In this document: one piece after another, positions 56,843-64,000 of the stretch
Position numbering within the stretch: position 1 is the stretch's first letter
How the letters are laid out: each line of letters opens with the position of its first letter
DNA from: Microbacterium schleiferi
GTDB lineage: Bacteria; Actinomycetota; Actinomycetes; Actinomycetales; Microbacteriaceae
NCBI RefSeq assembly: GCF_015565955.1
Contig: NZ_CP064760.1
Span: forward strand, 186,001-250,000
Length of the DNA: 64,000 nt
Direction: 5' to 3'
Program-made: the position numbers and the translations under genes
The notes under the pieces: model-generated
What the model saw: only the letters and a program-made list of their open reading frames with translations
Told to the model about the DNA's origin: nothing
The model's database searches: none

Positions 56843-58413
56843 GACGGTTCCTTTGCGGTGGTGGCGGTTGCGGCGCCGGGGGTTGCGGCGCCGGGGGATG
56901 CGGCGGCAGTCAGGCCTGCCATGGCTGCACCGACCTTGTCGGTCGTGACCTCGCTGATCGGCCATTCGCCAGCGATCCGGCCGGAGAACATCACGACGAC
57001 GCGGTCGGCGAGGTGGAGGAGTTCTTCGAGGTCGTGCGATGCCACGAGCACCGCTGCGCCCGCTTCGGCCGCCGCGACGAGCCGCTCGCGGATCGACTGC
57101 GCGGCGCGCAGGTCCAAGCCCTGCGTCGGACCGTAGGCCAGCACGACGCGCGGCGGCTCGGCACCGAGCTCCCGAGAGACCAAGAGCTTCTGCTGGTTCC
57201 CGCCCGAGAGGCCGCCAGCGGCGAGGGTAGGAATGGCGGGGCGCACGTCGAACGCGCGGAGGGTCGCAGCGGCATCCGGGCGCTCGCCGACCCGACGGGG
57301 CTTCGAGCGCGACGCTCCCGGCTTCGCGGCGGTGTCGTAGAGCGAGAGGGTATCTCCGAGACTGAGGGTCGGGACGAGGCCGTCGCTGCGCTCCTCGGGG
57401 ATCCAGGCGACGCCACGAGCGAGGAGGTCCACGGCGCGCGGTGCGTCGAGGTCGTCGATTCGGAACGAGCCATGCTGCGGGGCAGTCAATCCCGCGAGCA
57501 CATCCATGAGCGTGTTCTGGCCGCTTCCCGCGACTCCTGCGACGCCGACGATCTCTCCCGCGCGCACCTCGAGGCTGACGGCGTCGAGATCGGCATCCGC
57601 GGTGGAAACCGCGGTGACCTCGCGGAGGGAGATCACCGGATCTCCCGGGCTGCGGAGTGCGCGCTCGGCAGGCGGGGGCAGCTCTCCGACCATGAGCCGA
57701 GCAACCCGCTGCGGGCTGAGGTCTGCGGCGGGACCGTGATGCACGAGCCTGCCGTGCGAGAGCACCGAGACATCGTCGGCGACGGCCCCGACCTCCTCGA
57801 GGCGATGAGTGATGAGGACGATTGCGGTGCCACTCTCACACAGCGATCGCAGGTGGGTGAACAGGCCGCCGACTTCTCGCGGGCCGAGGCTCGCCGTGGG
57901 CTCGTCCAAGATGAGAGTCGTCGCACCCTCGGCGAGAGCGACGACGATCTCACCGAGTTGCCGGTGTGCTTGGGTCAGGCTGCGCGTGGGGACGGTGAGG
58001 TCGACATCGACCTCGGCGCGTTCGAGTGTGTGGGAGAGAAGGGCGTGGGCGGCGCGGCGTCGGAGAAGACGTCGGGGACTGACGAGCAGGAAATTGTCGA
58101 GGAGCGAGAGCTCTCCGACCAGGCTCAGGTGCTGCGGAACCATGTTCACGCCGCGCGCCTTGGCCTCGGCACGGTCGCGCGGAGCGTAGGCGGTATCCCC
58201 GATGGTCATGGTGCCGGCATCCGGGGCCTCGATCCCCGCGAGGATCTTGGCGAGTGTGGACTTGCCGGCACCGTTCTCGCCGACGAGGGCGTGAACCGTT
58301 CCGGGGCGCACGAGAATGTCCACGGCGTCGAGGGCGCGCGTGGTGCCAAAGGTCTTCGAGACCGACCGAGCCATCACGGCCCGGTCGGTCTCGAGGGCGG
58401 GGGTGCTGGTCAA
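56839..58413 (-). CDS. ABC transporter ATP-binding protein, BMP/nucleoside type, two NBDs
   Basis: Two nucleotide-binding domains in one chain. The first has ALVGENGAGKSTLAKILAGI, the second a weakened Walker A (GVAGSGQNTLMDVLAGL) with LSGGNQQKLLVSREL, typical of sugar/nucleoside importers such as NupA/YufO. The start is uncertain: TTG 58413 overlaps the lipoprotein stop (TTGA); GTG 58377 and ATG 58374 are alternatives. The C-terminus repeats SPGAATPGAATATTAK. It powers the two permeases downstream. Confidence 0.9.
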   Translation of the reverse strand: MTSTPALETDRAVMARSVSKTFGTTRALDAVDILVRPGTVHALVGENGAGKSTLAKILAGIEAPDAGTMTIGDTAYAPRDRAEAKARGVNMVPQHLSLVGELSLLDNFLLVSPRRLLRRRAAHALLSHTLERAEVDVDLTVPTRSLTQAHRQLGEIVVALAEGATTLILDEPTASLGPREVGGLFTHLRSLCESGTAIVLITHRLEEVGAVADDVSVLSHGRLVHHGPAADLSPQRVARLMVGELPPPAERALRSPGDPVISLREVTAVSTADADLDAVSLEVRAGEIVGVAGVAGSGQNTLMDVLAGLTAPQHGSFRIDDLDAPRAVDLLARGVAWIPEERSDGLVPTLSLGDTLSLYDTAAKPGASRSKPRRVGERPDAAATLRAFDVRPAIPTLAAGGLSGGNQQKLLVSRELGAEPPRVVLAYGPTQGLDLRAAQSIRERLVAAAEAGAAVLVASHDLEELLHLADRVVVMFSGRIAGEWPISEVTTDKVGAAMAGLTAAASPGAATPGAATATTAKEPS

Positions 58414-59423
58414 GAGATCGTGATGCTTCCGTCGGTGAGGCCCGCGATGAGCTCCTCGACCTTCGTCGCGACATCCGCGGGGATCGTGCCGTCGACGTCG
58501 TTGATCTCCTGGTAGGCAAGGCCGCCGTTCTGCAGCGTCGAGACCACACCCTTGCCGCCGAACTCGCCGGCCGCGACCTCTTCGACCCACGCCTTGACGA
58601 TCGGATACATGTCGAGATCCACGGTGGACACGTTCACCGAGAGAGCCTCTTCGCCGGCGGCAGGTGAGACGCCGACCGTGGGAACACCGGCCTCAGCGGC
58701 GGCAGCGCCGACACCGGCGGCGATTCCGTCACCGGTCGTATAGACCACCTGCGCTCCCTGGCCGATGAGGCCTGTGGTGGCGGATGCGGCAGCCTCGGCG
58801 TCATCGAAGCTTCCGGCGTAGACCACCGGGAGCAGCTCGGCGGCCGGGTTTGCTGCGGTCACGCCTTGCTGGAAGAAGGCGTCAGTCGCAACGACGAAGT
58901 CCAGCTCCATGCTCTCGACGCGTCCCACCGGAGAGAGTTGCGTGAGCCCAGCGATGTAGCCCGACAGATAGCCGACCTGCGCGACGTCGTACGTCCAGGT
59001 CTCGACGTTGTCGGTGTACTTCTCGAGGATGTCGGCACCGCCCGATGCGGTGAACGAAACGTCCGGGAAGTCCTCGGCGACCGAGAAGATCGCGTCGCCC
59101 AGCTCGATCCCGTGTCCGATGATGAGGTCGACGCCCTGGCTCGCGAAGTCGGCGATCACCGGCTCGCTCTCGGCGGGGTCGGCCATCTGCTCGCGCAGTT
59201 CGTACGTGATGAGGCCTTCGTCCTCGAGCTCGGCGAGGGCGTCGGCGAGGGCCTGGTTGAACGCGCCGTCGTTTGCGTTTCCGGGGGTGAGGGCACCGAC
59301 GGTGATGACGTCGGAGGCGGGCTCGTCGGATGCCGCGGGCTCGGTCGAGCCGGAGCATCCGGCGAGCACGACCGCGGCGGTCGCGGCGGTCGCGATGAAC
59401 GCGAGGGAGCGGGAGATGCGCAT
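58410..59423 (-). CDS. BMP family substrate-binding lipoprotein (purine nucleosides)
   Basis: 337 residues with a lipobox AVVLAGCSG. The BMP fold begins VITVGALTPGNANDGAFNQA and has VDLIIGHGIELGDAIFSVAE and VGYLSGYIAGLTQLSPVGRV. This family (PnrA/Med) binds purine nucleosides and feeds the ABC importer encoded by the next genes. AAGGACA stands before the ATG. The deaminases on both sides support purine nucleosides as the substrate. Confidence 0.92.
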   Translation of the reverse strand: MRISRSLAFIATAATAAVVLAGCSGSTEPAASDEPASDVITVGALTPGNANDGAFNQALADALAELEDEGLITYELREQMADPAESEPVIADFASQGVDLIIGHGIELGDAIFSVAEDFPDVSFTASGGADILEKYTDNVETWTYDVAQVGYLSGYIAGLTQLSPVGRVESMELDFVVATDAFFQQGVTAANPAAELLPVVYAGSFDDAEAAASATTGLIGQGAQVVYTTGDGIAAGVGAAAAEAGVPTVGVSPAAGEEALSVNVSTVDLDMYPIVKAWVEEVAAGEFGGKGVVSTLQNGGLAYQEINDVDGTIPADVATKVEELIAGLTDGSITIS

Positions 59424-59443
59424 GCTGTGTCCTTTCGGGAGCG

Positions 59444-60076
59444 TCAGGGAAGTGATGGTGCAGGGGTGGTGATGTGGAATCCGTCAGCGAGGGTGGCGCC
59501 GACGAACGCGTGGGAGTCGGGAGACCACTGCCCGAGCACAGCCCCGGAGGCGATGTCGAAGCAGGGGTGAAGGGCGACAGTGGACGGGGTGGGATAGAGG
59601 TCGGCGTCGTCGATGCAGACGACATCGGTGCCGTGCAGGTTGCGGATGACTCCGGATGCCGGGAGTGTGCCCGCACGGTCGGCGGCGACGACGAGTGCGG
59701 TGGTGAGGAAGCCGCGGAGGGTGGTGTCGTCCTGGCAGAGGGCGTCGGTCTTCGGGCAGCCCTCGACCCACCGGACGGTATCTCCCTCCACCGCCACAGC
59801 GCTCGTCTGCGTGCCGAGGGCGGCGTTTCCTTGCGAGAGAACCTCGATCTCGAGCGTGAAGTCCTCGCTGGAACGCGCGAACGAGATGCGCTCGGTGTAG
59901 AGCGGTTCTGCCTTCGTGCCGACGACCGCGAACTCGTCGGGCCAGCTCGCCACGATCGGTGCCAACGGTGCGTTGTCATCGCTGGCGTGTGCGCTCGCCG
60001 CCCAGATCAGGGCGATCGCCGTCGACGCGACAAGTGCCGCGGAGGCGATCGTGACCGGAGGGCGGAGCGCGTTCAT
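59444..60076 (-). CDS. Exported protein of unknown function in the purine operon
   Basis: 210 residues from the ATG at 60076, which overlaps the adenosine deaminase stop (ATGA). The signal peptide (TIASAALVASTAIALIWAAS) ends at AHAS. The mature domain has four Cys (VEGCPKTDALCQ and DVVCIDD with LHPCFD) and a core LYTERISFARSSEDFTLEIE. No family recognised. Its position between ada and the binding protein suggests a role in nucleoside capture or processing outside the cell. Confidence 0.7.
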   Translation of the reverse strand: MNALRPPVTIASAALVASTAIALIWAASAHASDDNAPLAPIVASWPDEFAVVGTKAEPLYTERISFARSSEDFTLEIEVLSQGNAALGTQTSAVAVEGDTVRWVEGCPKTDALCQDDTTLRGFLTTALVVAADRAGTLPASGVIRNLHGTDVVCIDDADLYPTPSTVALHPCFDIASGAVLGQWSPDSHAFVGATLADGFHITTPAPSLP

Positions 60077-61175
60077 GATGTCGATGCCGCCTCGTGTGCG
60101 TCGAGTTCGGCGAGCAGGTCGCGCTTGAGATCGTCCGACGCGAAGGATGCCTCGATCGAGCGGCGAGCAAAGCCCGTGAGGTCGGCTTCGGTGAAACCGA
60201 ACTGCGCGGCCGCGACAGCCCAATCGGCTTCGAGCGTCGTGCCGAGGGGCACCGGATCGTCGGTGTTCAGCGTGACGCGGACGCCGGCCTCCAGGAGGCG
60301 GGGTAGGGGGTGCGAGGCCCAGTCGGGGTAGATGCCGAGGGACACGTTCGACCGCGGACACACGCCCAGGCTGATTTCATCGCGGACCAGCCGTTCGATC
60401 AGCGCCGGATCCGCGATCGAGCGCACACCGTGGTCGATGCGCTCGGCCTGGAGGAGATCGAGCGCATCCCACACCCCGGCAGGGCCACTCGACTCGCCGG
60501 CGTGGACGGTGCGGCGGAGGCCCGCCACGGCTGCGCGAGCAAACGCAGTCTGGAACTTCTCACCGGTCCGGCCCGTCACCTTCTCGTCTCCGTCGACCGA
60601 GAGGGCGATCACGCGATCGGGACGCTGGTAGGTCAACGCGGCAACGATGTCCTCGGCTTCGCGGGCCGTTTGGCTTCGCAGCAGCGAGTAGGCGATGCCG
60701 GTCTCGCACAGGCCGTCCTGGGCTGCTTCATCGAACCCTTCCGACAGGGCACTGAGCAGCTCGATTTCGCGTCCGCGCCAGGCGTTCCAGTGGGTCGGGT
60801 TGACGATGACGTCCGCGTACCGGATGCCAGAGGCGGTTTGCCGAGCCGCGAACGCGTATGCCACGCGCGCTGCCTGCTCGGGAGTACGCACCAGGCCGCA
60901 CTGCCAGTCGAGGAACCGCAGGAAGCCGGTCAGCCCTGCCGAGCCAGCACCCGTACCGCCACCCGTCGTCACGCTGGGGGCGAGAAAGTCGTCGTGCGTC
61001 GAGATGTCGAAGATCGTCCGCGCCGGCCCCGGTAGGGAGACGCCGCTCTCTTTCGCGAGCACGAGCATGTCGTGCAGCGAGAAGGTGCCCTCGAGGTGGA
61101 TGTGCACCTCGGCTTTCGGGAGCGCACGGATCGCCTGCTCGTCGATGCGTGTGGCGGGGGAGCGGGGGTCGGCAT
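60073..61175 (-). pseudogene. add: Adenosine deaminase, frameshifted near the N-terminus
   Basis: The ATG at 61175 (MPTPAPP) and the enzyme body are in different frames. One base added to GGGGG 61156-61160 gives MPTPAPPATRIDEQAIRALP continuing KAEVHIHLEGTF, the zinc HxH motif. Other active-site parts are intact: TVHAGESSGP, ERIDHGVRSI and LNTDDPVPLG. It converts (deoxy)adenosine to inosine. Without the correction only a GTG at the HIH motif remains as a start, which would clip the first strand. Confidence 0.88.
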
Positions 61176-61227
61176 GAGGATGCAGCGCCTTTCGGGTCGG
61201 CTCTCAGCACGCTATCCGCCAACGCGG

Positions 61228-61241
61228 ACTTGTTGACAAGT
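61228..61241. promoter_or_regulatory. Candidate GntR operator 1
   Basis: ACTTGTTGACAAGT, a near-perfect palindrome 53 bases upstream of the ada ATG. The core CTTGTTGACAAG differs by one central base from operator 2 at 61335. Confidence 0.6.
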
Positions 61242-61334
61242 TGACCCGTAACCTTTCGACACCTGTAACAACGCCGTAATCCAGGCCCGAAATTACGGGA
61301 TGTTACGACGTAGACTCGAGCGCGACTACTTCAA

Positions 61335-61346
61335 CTTGTTCACAAG
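61335..61346. promoter_or_regulatory. Candidate GntR operator 2
   Basis: CTTGTTCACAAG, 10 bases upstream of the GTG of the nucleoside deaminase gene; it merges into the ribosome site AAGGGAG. Paired with operator 1 across the divergent promoter region 61176-61356. Confidence 0.6.
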
Positions 61347-61356
61347 GGAGCGTTCT

Positions 61357-61842
61357 GTGGCTGACTTGACCGACCTCGACCTCGCGCGTCTGCGGGAATC
61401 GATCGACATCGCCGCTCAGACGCGGGAGGCCGGCGCCCATCCGTTCGGCGCGCTCGTGGTCGATGCATCCGGCGCGGTCGTTGCCACAGCCGGAAACAAC
61501 TCTCTTCCGCCGACGGGGGATCCCACCCAGCACGCCGAGCTGCGTGCCGTTGCCGCAGCCGCGCGCGATCTGGGGATCGAGGGCATGAAGGGATCGACGC
61601 TGTACACCAGCGCGGAACCCTGCGTCATGTGCTCGGGCGCCGCCTACTGGGCAGGAATCGACCGCGTCGTCTACGCACTGTCGGAGTACCGCCTCCTTGG
61701 GCTCACCGGTGACCACCCCGAGAACCCGACGTTCTCGCTGCCGTGCCGTGAGGTGTTCGCCCGCGGACAGCGCGTGATCGAGGTGTCGGGGCCGCATCTG
61801 GAGGACGAGGCCTCTGTCGTGCACGAGGGGTTCTGGGTCTAG
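61357..61842 (+). CDS. Nucleoside/base deaminase (CDA fold, guanine-deaminase-like)
   Basis: 161 residues from a GTG with AAGGGAG upstream. The zinc sites are TQHAELRAVAAAA (HAE) and TSAEPCVMCSGAAYWAG (PCxxC). This is the cytidine/deoxycytidylate deaminase fold; length and the motif GAHPFGALVVDASG fit guanine deaminase (GuaD) and related purine deaminases more than tRNA deaminase TadA. It is divergent from ada. Substrate guanine or an analogue is inferred from the context. Confidence 0.85.
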   Translation: MADLTDLDLARLRESIDIAAQTREAGAHPFGALVVDASGAVVATAGNNSLPPTGDPTQHAELRAVAAAARDLGIEGMKGSTLYTSAEPCVMCSGAAYWAGIDRVVYALSEYRLLGLTGDHPENPTFSLPCREVFARGQRVIEVSGPHLEDEASVVHEGFWV

Positions 61843-61879
61843 CGCTCGCCAGCCCGCGGCATCCGACTGCGGGGACTGC

Positions 61880-62638
61880 CTACAGCGCGCTCCACGGCGG
61901 CCGCACGGTCCGCACGAGCGAGTACGACACGATCCCGGGGTCGTGATACTCGAGGCTGTGCAGGATGCGTCGACCGCTCGTGCCGATCCCGATGACCTCC
62001 AGAGTCATGACCGGAGACCCCTCGGCCTTCTCGAACAGTTCGGCGAGTTCCCCGGAGAGCGTCGCGACCCCGGGGGTGGTGACCTCCCAGACGACCGGCT
62101 CGCCCCAGATGCGCGCCGCGAAGCTGAAGACCGACTCGCTCGGGTCGAACTCGTCAGGCAGATCGCCCGGGATCGGGACAGTGTCGTCGGCGATCATCGC
62201 GACGGCGCCATCCGCGCGCCACCGTTTGCGAATGGCTAGGCGGGTAGCGTCTGCCGGTCGCTCCATCACCGCGCCGATCTCCGCGCCGAGCGGGACGGTG
62301 CGAGACTCGAGCACCTCCACCTCGGCCCGATAACCCAGGCGGTCCAGCAGCTCGGTGTGTTCGAACTGCTCCTCCAGTCGGACGCTGAGCCGCAGCGCGA
62401 TCGGATCGACCGTGGTCACCGTGCCCTGCCGACGCCTCACGATGCCCTGGGCCTCGAGCTGCGCCATCGCGTTGCGCAGCTGCTGGCGGCTGCACTCCAG
62501 CCGCGCTGTCAGCTCCAGCTCACCCGGCAATGGCGCCCCGAGGGCTGCCGCCTCGCGCACGTATCGCAGGAGTCCGTGCTGGACACGCATGGTGTCGGCG
62601 TCGCCGCTGGGGCGCGGCAACGGGAGGTAGGTGGTCAC
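61880..62638 (-). CDS. GntR-family regulator with UTRA ligand domain
   Basis: 252 residues from a GTG. A winged HTH (GELELTARLECSRQQLRNAM, AQLEAQGIVRRRQGTVT) precedes a UTRA domain (LGYRAEVEVLESRTVPLGAE and SLEYHDPGIVSYSLVRT) that binds a small ligand. It is convergent with the deaminase gene and near the divergent promoter with two CTTGTTSACAAG boxes, a GntR/HutC-type pattern. Likely the local regulator of the purine block, with a purine-related inducer. All regulatory links are inference. Confidence 0.88.
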   Translation of the reverse strand: MTTYLPLPRPSGDADTMRVQHGLLRYVREAAALGAPLPGELELTARLECSRQQLRNAMAQLEAQGIVRRRQGTVTTVDPIALRLSVRLEEQFEHTELLDRLGYRAEVEVLESRTVPLGAEIGAVMERPADATRLAIRKRWRADGAVAMIADDTVPIPGDLPDEFDPSESVFSFAARIWGEPVVWEVTTPGVATLSGELAELFEKAEGSPVMTLEVIGIGTSGRRILHSLEYHDPGIVSYSLVRTVRPPWSAL

Positions 62639-62672
62639 GGGTTCTCCTCACAAACGCACGTGTGGTGCCGAC

Positions 62673-62708
62673 TGTGCACACGTTAGCGGTCGGTCAGTGC
62701 GTGCACAC
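62673..62708. promoter_or_regulatory. GTGCACAC repeats upstream of the GntR gene
   Basis: Two direct copies of GTGCACAC, at 62674-62681 and 62701-62708, 27 bp apart. The first lies in the palindrome TGTGCACA. They occupy the 117-base gap before the GntR start at 62638 and may be an operator of that gene. The pattern differs from CTTGTTSACAAG. Confidence 0.35.
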
Positions 62709-62755
62709 CCGGGAGCCCTCACCAGAGACTGCTGCGCCTGCTCCGTCACCGTGAC

Positions 62756-63499
62756 TCAACGGATCCCGATGGCGCGCATCGTCCGCTCGATCGCCGTGAG
62801 AGATTCCGCAACGACGTGCGCGAGGATCTGCCGCCCCTTGGCGGCCGTCGCCGCGCGAGGATCCCCGAACACTCCCGTCTCGCCGAGTCCCGCCAACGCC
62901 TGCGGCCGCTGTCCAAAGTCCGGCGGGAGCTCTGGGTACTCCACCACAAACCGCTCCGGGTGAACGGTGGCAGGAGAGATCGCGAGCATCATCGAGGTCT
63001 CGAGCTCGTCCGCGTGGCACAAGCCGGGCGCTGCCCAGGGGCTCTCCTTGACGCGATCTCCGATCTCGGTCAACCCGGGGTAGTCGAGCACCAGGACCGG
63101 CATCCGTGCTCCGGACGCTGCGCGCTTCTCCACCGACACCTGAAGGGGAAGCCGGTTGCCGTAGTCACCGTTGACGACGACCAACAGGGCGAAACCCGAC
63201 GAGTCCAGCGACGCGGCGATGTCGCTGCAGATCGCCGCGACGGTGTCGAGAGACAGGGACACGGTGCCGGGGAAGGCGGCGTTTCCCCAGGTGTTTCCGT
63301 ACTCGATGCTTGGCAGGAGCACGGCATCGAGCGCGGCGGCGATGTCGCGGGCGATCGCCTCGGATTGGCGGGTGTCGGTGTCGAGCGGAAGATGGGGGCC
63401 GTGCTGTTCCAGAGCCCCGAAGGGCAACACAGCCACGGTGGGACCCGCTGACAACACGTCCCGGATGTCTGGCCATGTCGAGGAGCTGAGTTCGATCAC
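62756..63499 (-). CDS. Creatininase family protein
   Basis: 247 residues from a GTG. The metal site is GALEQHGPHLPLDTDTRQSE, with a later VVNGDYGNRLPLQ where most members have NGHGGN. The change from HGG to DYG removes a usual metal-ligand His, so activity may differ. Related to creatininase and MftE, and not obviously part of mycofactocin synthesis here. It lies in the purine block, next to the amidohydrolase, and could act on a cyclic amide from purine or creatinine breakdown. Confidence 0.85.
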   Translation of the reverse strand: MIELSSSTWPDIRDVLSAGPTVAVLPFGALEQHGPHLPLDTDTRQSEAIARDIAAALDAVLLPSIEYGNTWGNAAFPGTVSLSLDTVAAICSDIAASLDSSGFALLVVVNGDYGNRLPLQVSVEKRAASGARMPVLVLDYPGLTEIGDRVKESPWAAPGLCHADELETSMMLAISPATVHPERFVVEYPELPPDFGQRPQALAGLGETGVFGDPRAATAAKGRQILAHVVAESLTAIERTMRAIGIR

Positions 63500-63579
63500 A
63501 AGATCTCCGGAGAGGGGGTGGGCGGTCGTCCGACAGTGAGGGCGCGATAGCTGGCCTTACCGTAGCGGCACGCCGCGCC

Positions 63580-64000
63580 TCAGGCGCTGAACAGTCCGCG
63601 GGGCGTGTCGATCGCGTCGAGGTAGGCGGTGCGGCGCGCGAACAGGTCGGGGATGCGGGCGCGGGCGTCGTCGATGATCCGGGGCAGGTCGCCCGAGCGC
63701 AACGCGCCGTCTTCGACGAGCACCCGCCCTGCCACCATCGTCAGTGAGACATCCGATCCCCGGACCGCGTGAACGAGGTTGTGATGGATGTTCGCATAGG
63801 CGCCGGCGGGAAGAAGCGGCGTCATCCGCGGCGTGTGAGACCGCACCGCGACGATGTCGGCCTGCTTGCCCGGTTCGAGCGATCCGAGCCGGTGTTCCTG
63901 TCCGATGGCCCGGGCGCCCTCGATCGTGGCCATCCGGAGCACCTGCCAGGAGTCCATGGCTGCGGCATCCATCGTGCGGAGCTTGCCCAGCAGCGACGCG
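63580..64000 (-). CDS. Amidohydrolase, C-terminal part (continues beyond window)
   Basis: The frame is open to the right edge (about 140 residues visible). It shows the C-terminal part of a metal-dependent amidohydrolase of the TrzA/AtzB/MtaD kind: MATIEGARAIGQEHRLGSLE, then PGKQADIVAVRSHTPRMTPL and a final VAGRVLVEDGALRSGDL. The metal ligands lie outside the window. Together with ade, ada and the GuaD-like enzyme it would be another deaminase of the block. Confidence 0.85.
   Translation of the reverse strand, partial: ASLLGKLRTMDAAAMDSWQVLRMATIEGARAIGQEHRLGSLEPGKQADIVAVRSHTPRMTPLLPAGAYANIHHNLVHAVRGSDVSLTMVAGRVLVEDGALRSGDLPRIIDDARARIPDLFARRTAYLDAIDTPRGLFSA

Overview
The window is high-GC DNA from an actinobacterium, most likely a Microbacterium or close relative in Microbacteriaceae. 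The evidence is the codon usage, frequent GTG starts, the recurring in-gene word GGATGCC, the tilS-hpt-ftsH-folE-folP-folB-folK-DUF3180 order, and a mycofactocin locus. The genus is an inference; no 16S gene is present.

Layout. (1) 1-12.4 kb is an accessory region. It starts with gene remnants (partial P-loop regulator, broken exported protein, alpha/beta hydrolase tail, SLC13 transporter remnant) around an intact yaeQ. A complete IS3-family element (2461-3805) has 25/26-bp inverted ends and sits in the 5' part of the SLC13 remnant. An excisionase-integrase pair follows, with three cargo genes of unknown role. A copper island comes next (DUF6153, DUF305 lipoprotein, F510_1955-type protein, membrane DUF305, copZ, CPH-type copper ATPase, csoR) with three CsoR-like boxes. 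(2) 12.8-13.1 kb holds tRNA-Phe, tRNA-Asp and tRNA-Glu on the minus strand. (3) 13.3-37.7 kb is ordinary chromosome: CocE-type hydrolase, M23 peptidase, ppa, tilS, hpt, ftsH, the folate operon, PH-domain membrane proteins, lysS, cardiolipin synthase, DUF2975 with a small HTH regulator, clpC and an argA-type acetyltransferase. (4) 37.8-49.6 kb is a mycofactocin locus: mftG-mftR leftward; mftA (36 codons)-mftB-mftC, three mycofactocin-type SDRs, a MoxR ATPase plus VWA pair, then mftD-mftE-mftF rightward. (5) 49.7-52.9 kb carries an SseB-like protein, radA and a frameshifted acyl-CoA dehydrogenase-like gene. (6) 52.9-64 kb is a purine/nucleoside uptake and deamination block: two permeases, adenine deaminase, a double-NBD ATPase, a BMP lipoprotein, an exported unknown, adenosine deaminase, a nucleoside deaminase, a GntR/UTRA regulator, a creatininase-family protein and a partial amidohydrolase. 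Two matching CTTGTTSACAAG boxes lie in the divergent promoter.

Three things stand out. First, a family of long hairpins with conserved arms TAACTCCT...AGGAGTTA occurs as two pairs, flanking ppa/tilS and upstream of radA. Second, nine single-base losses in short G/C runs break otherwise good genes; six fall in 4.1 kb of the mycofactocin locus, while about 27 kb upstream of it (17-44 kb) shows none. This is either a local sequence-quality problem or real decay. Third, a MoxR/VWA pair sits inside the mycofactocin operon, suggesting an accessory maturation step for its dehydrogenases.
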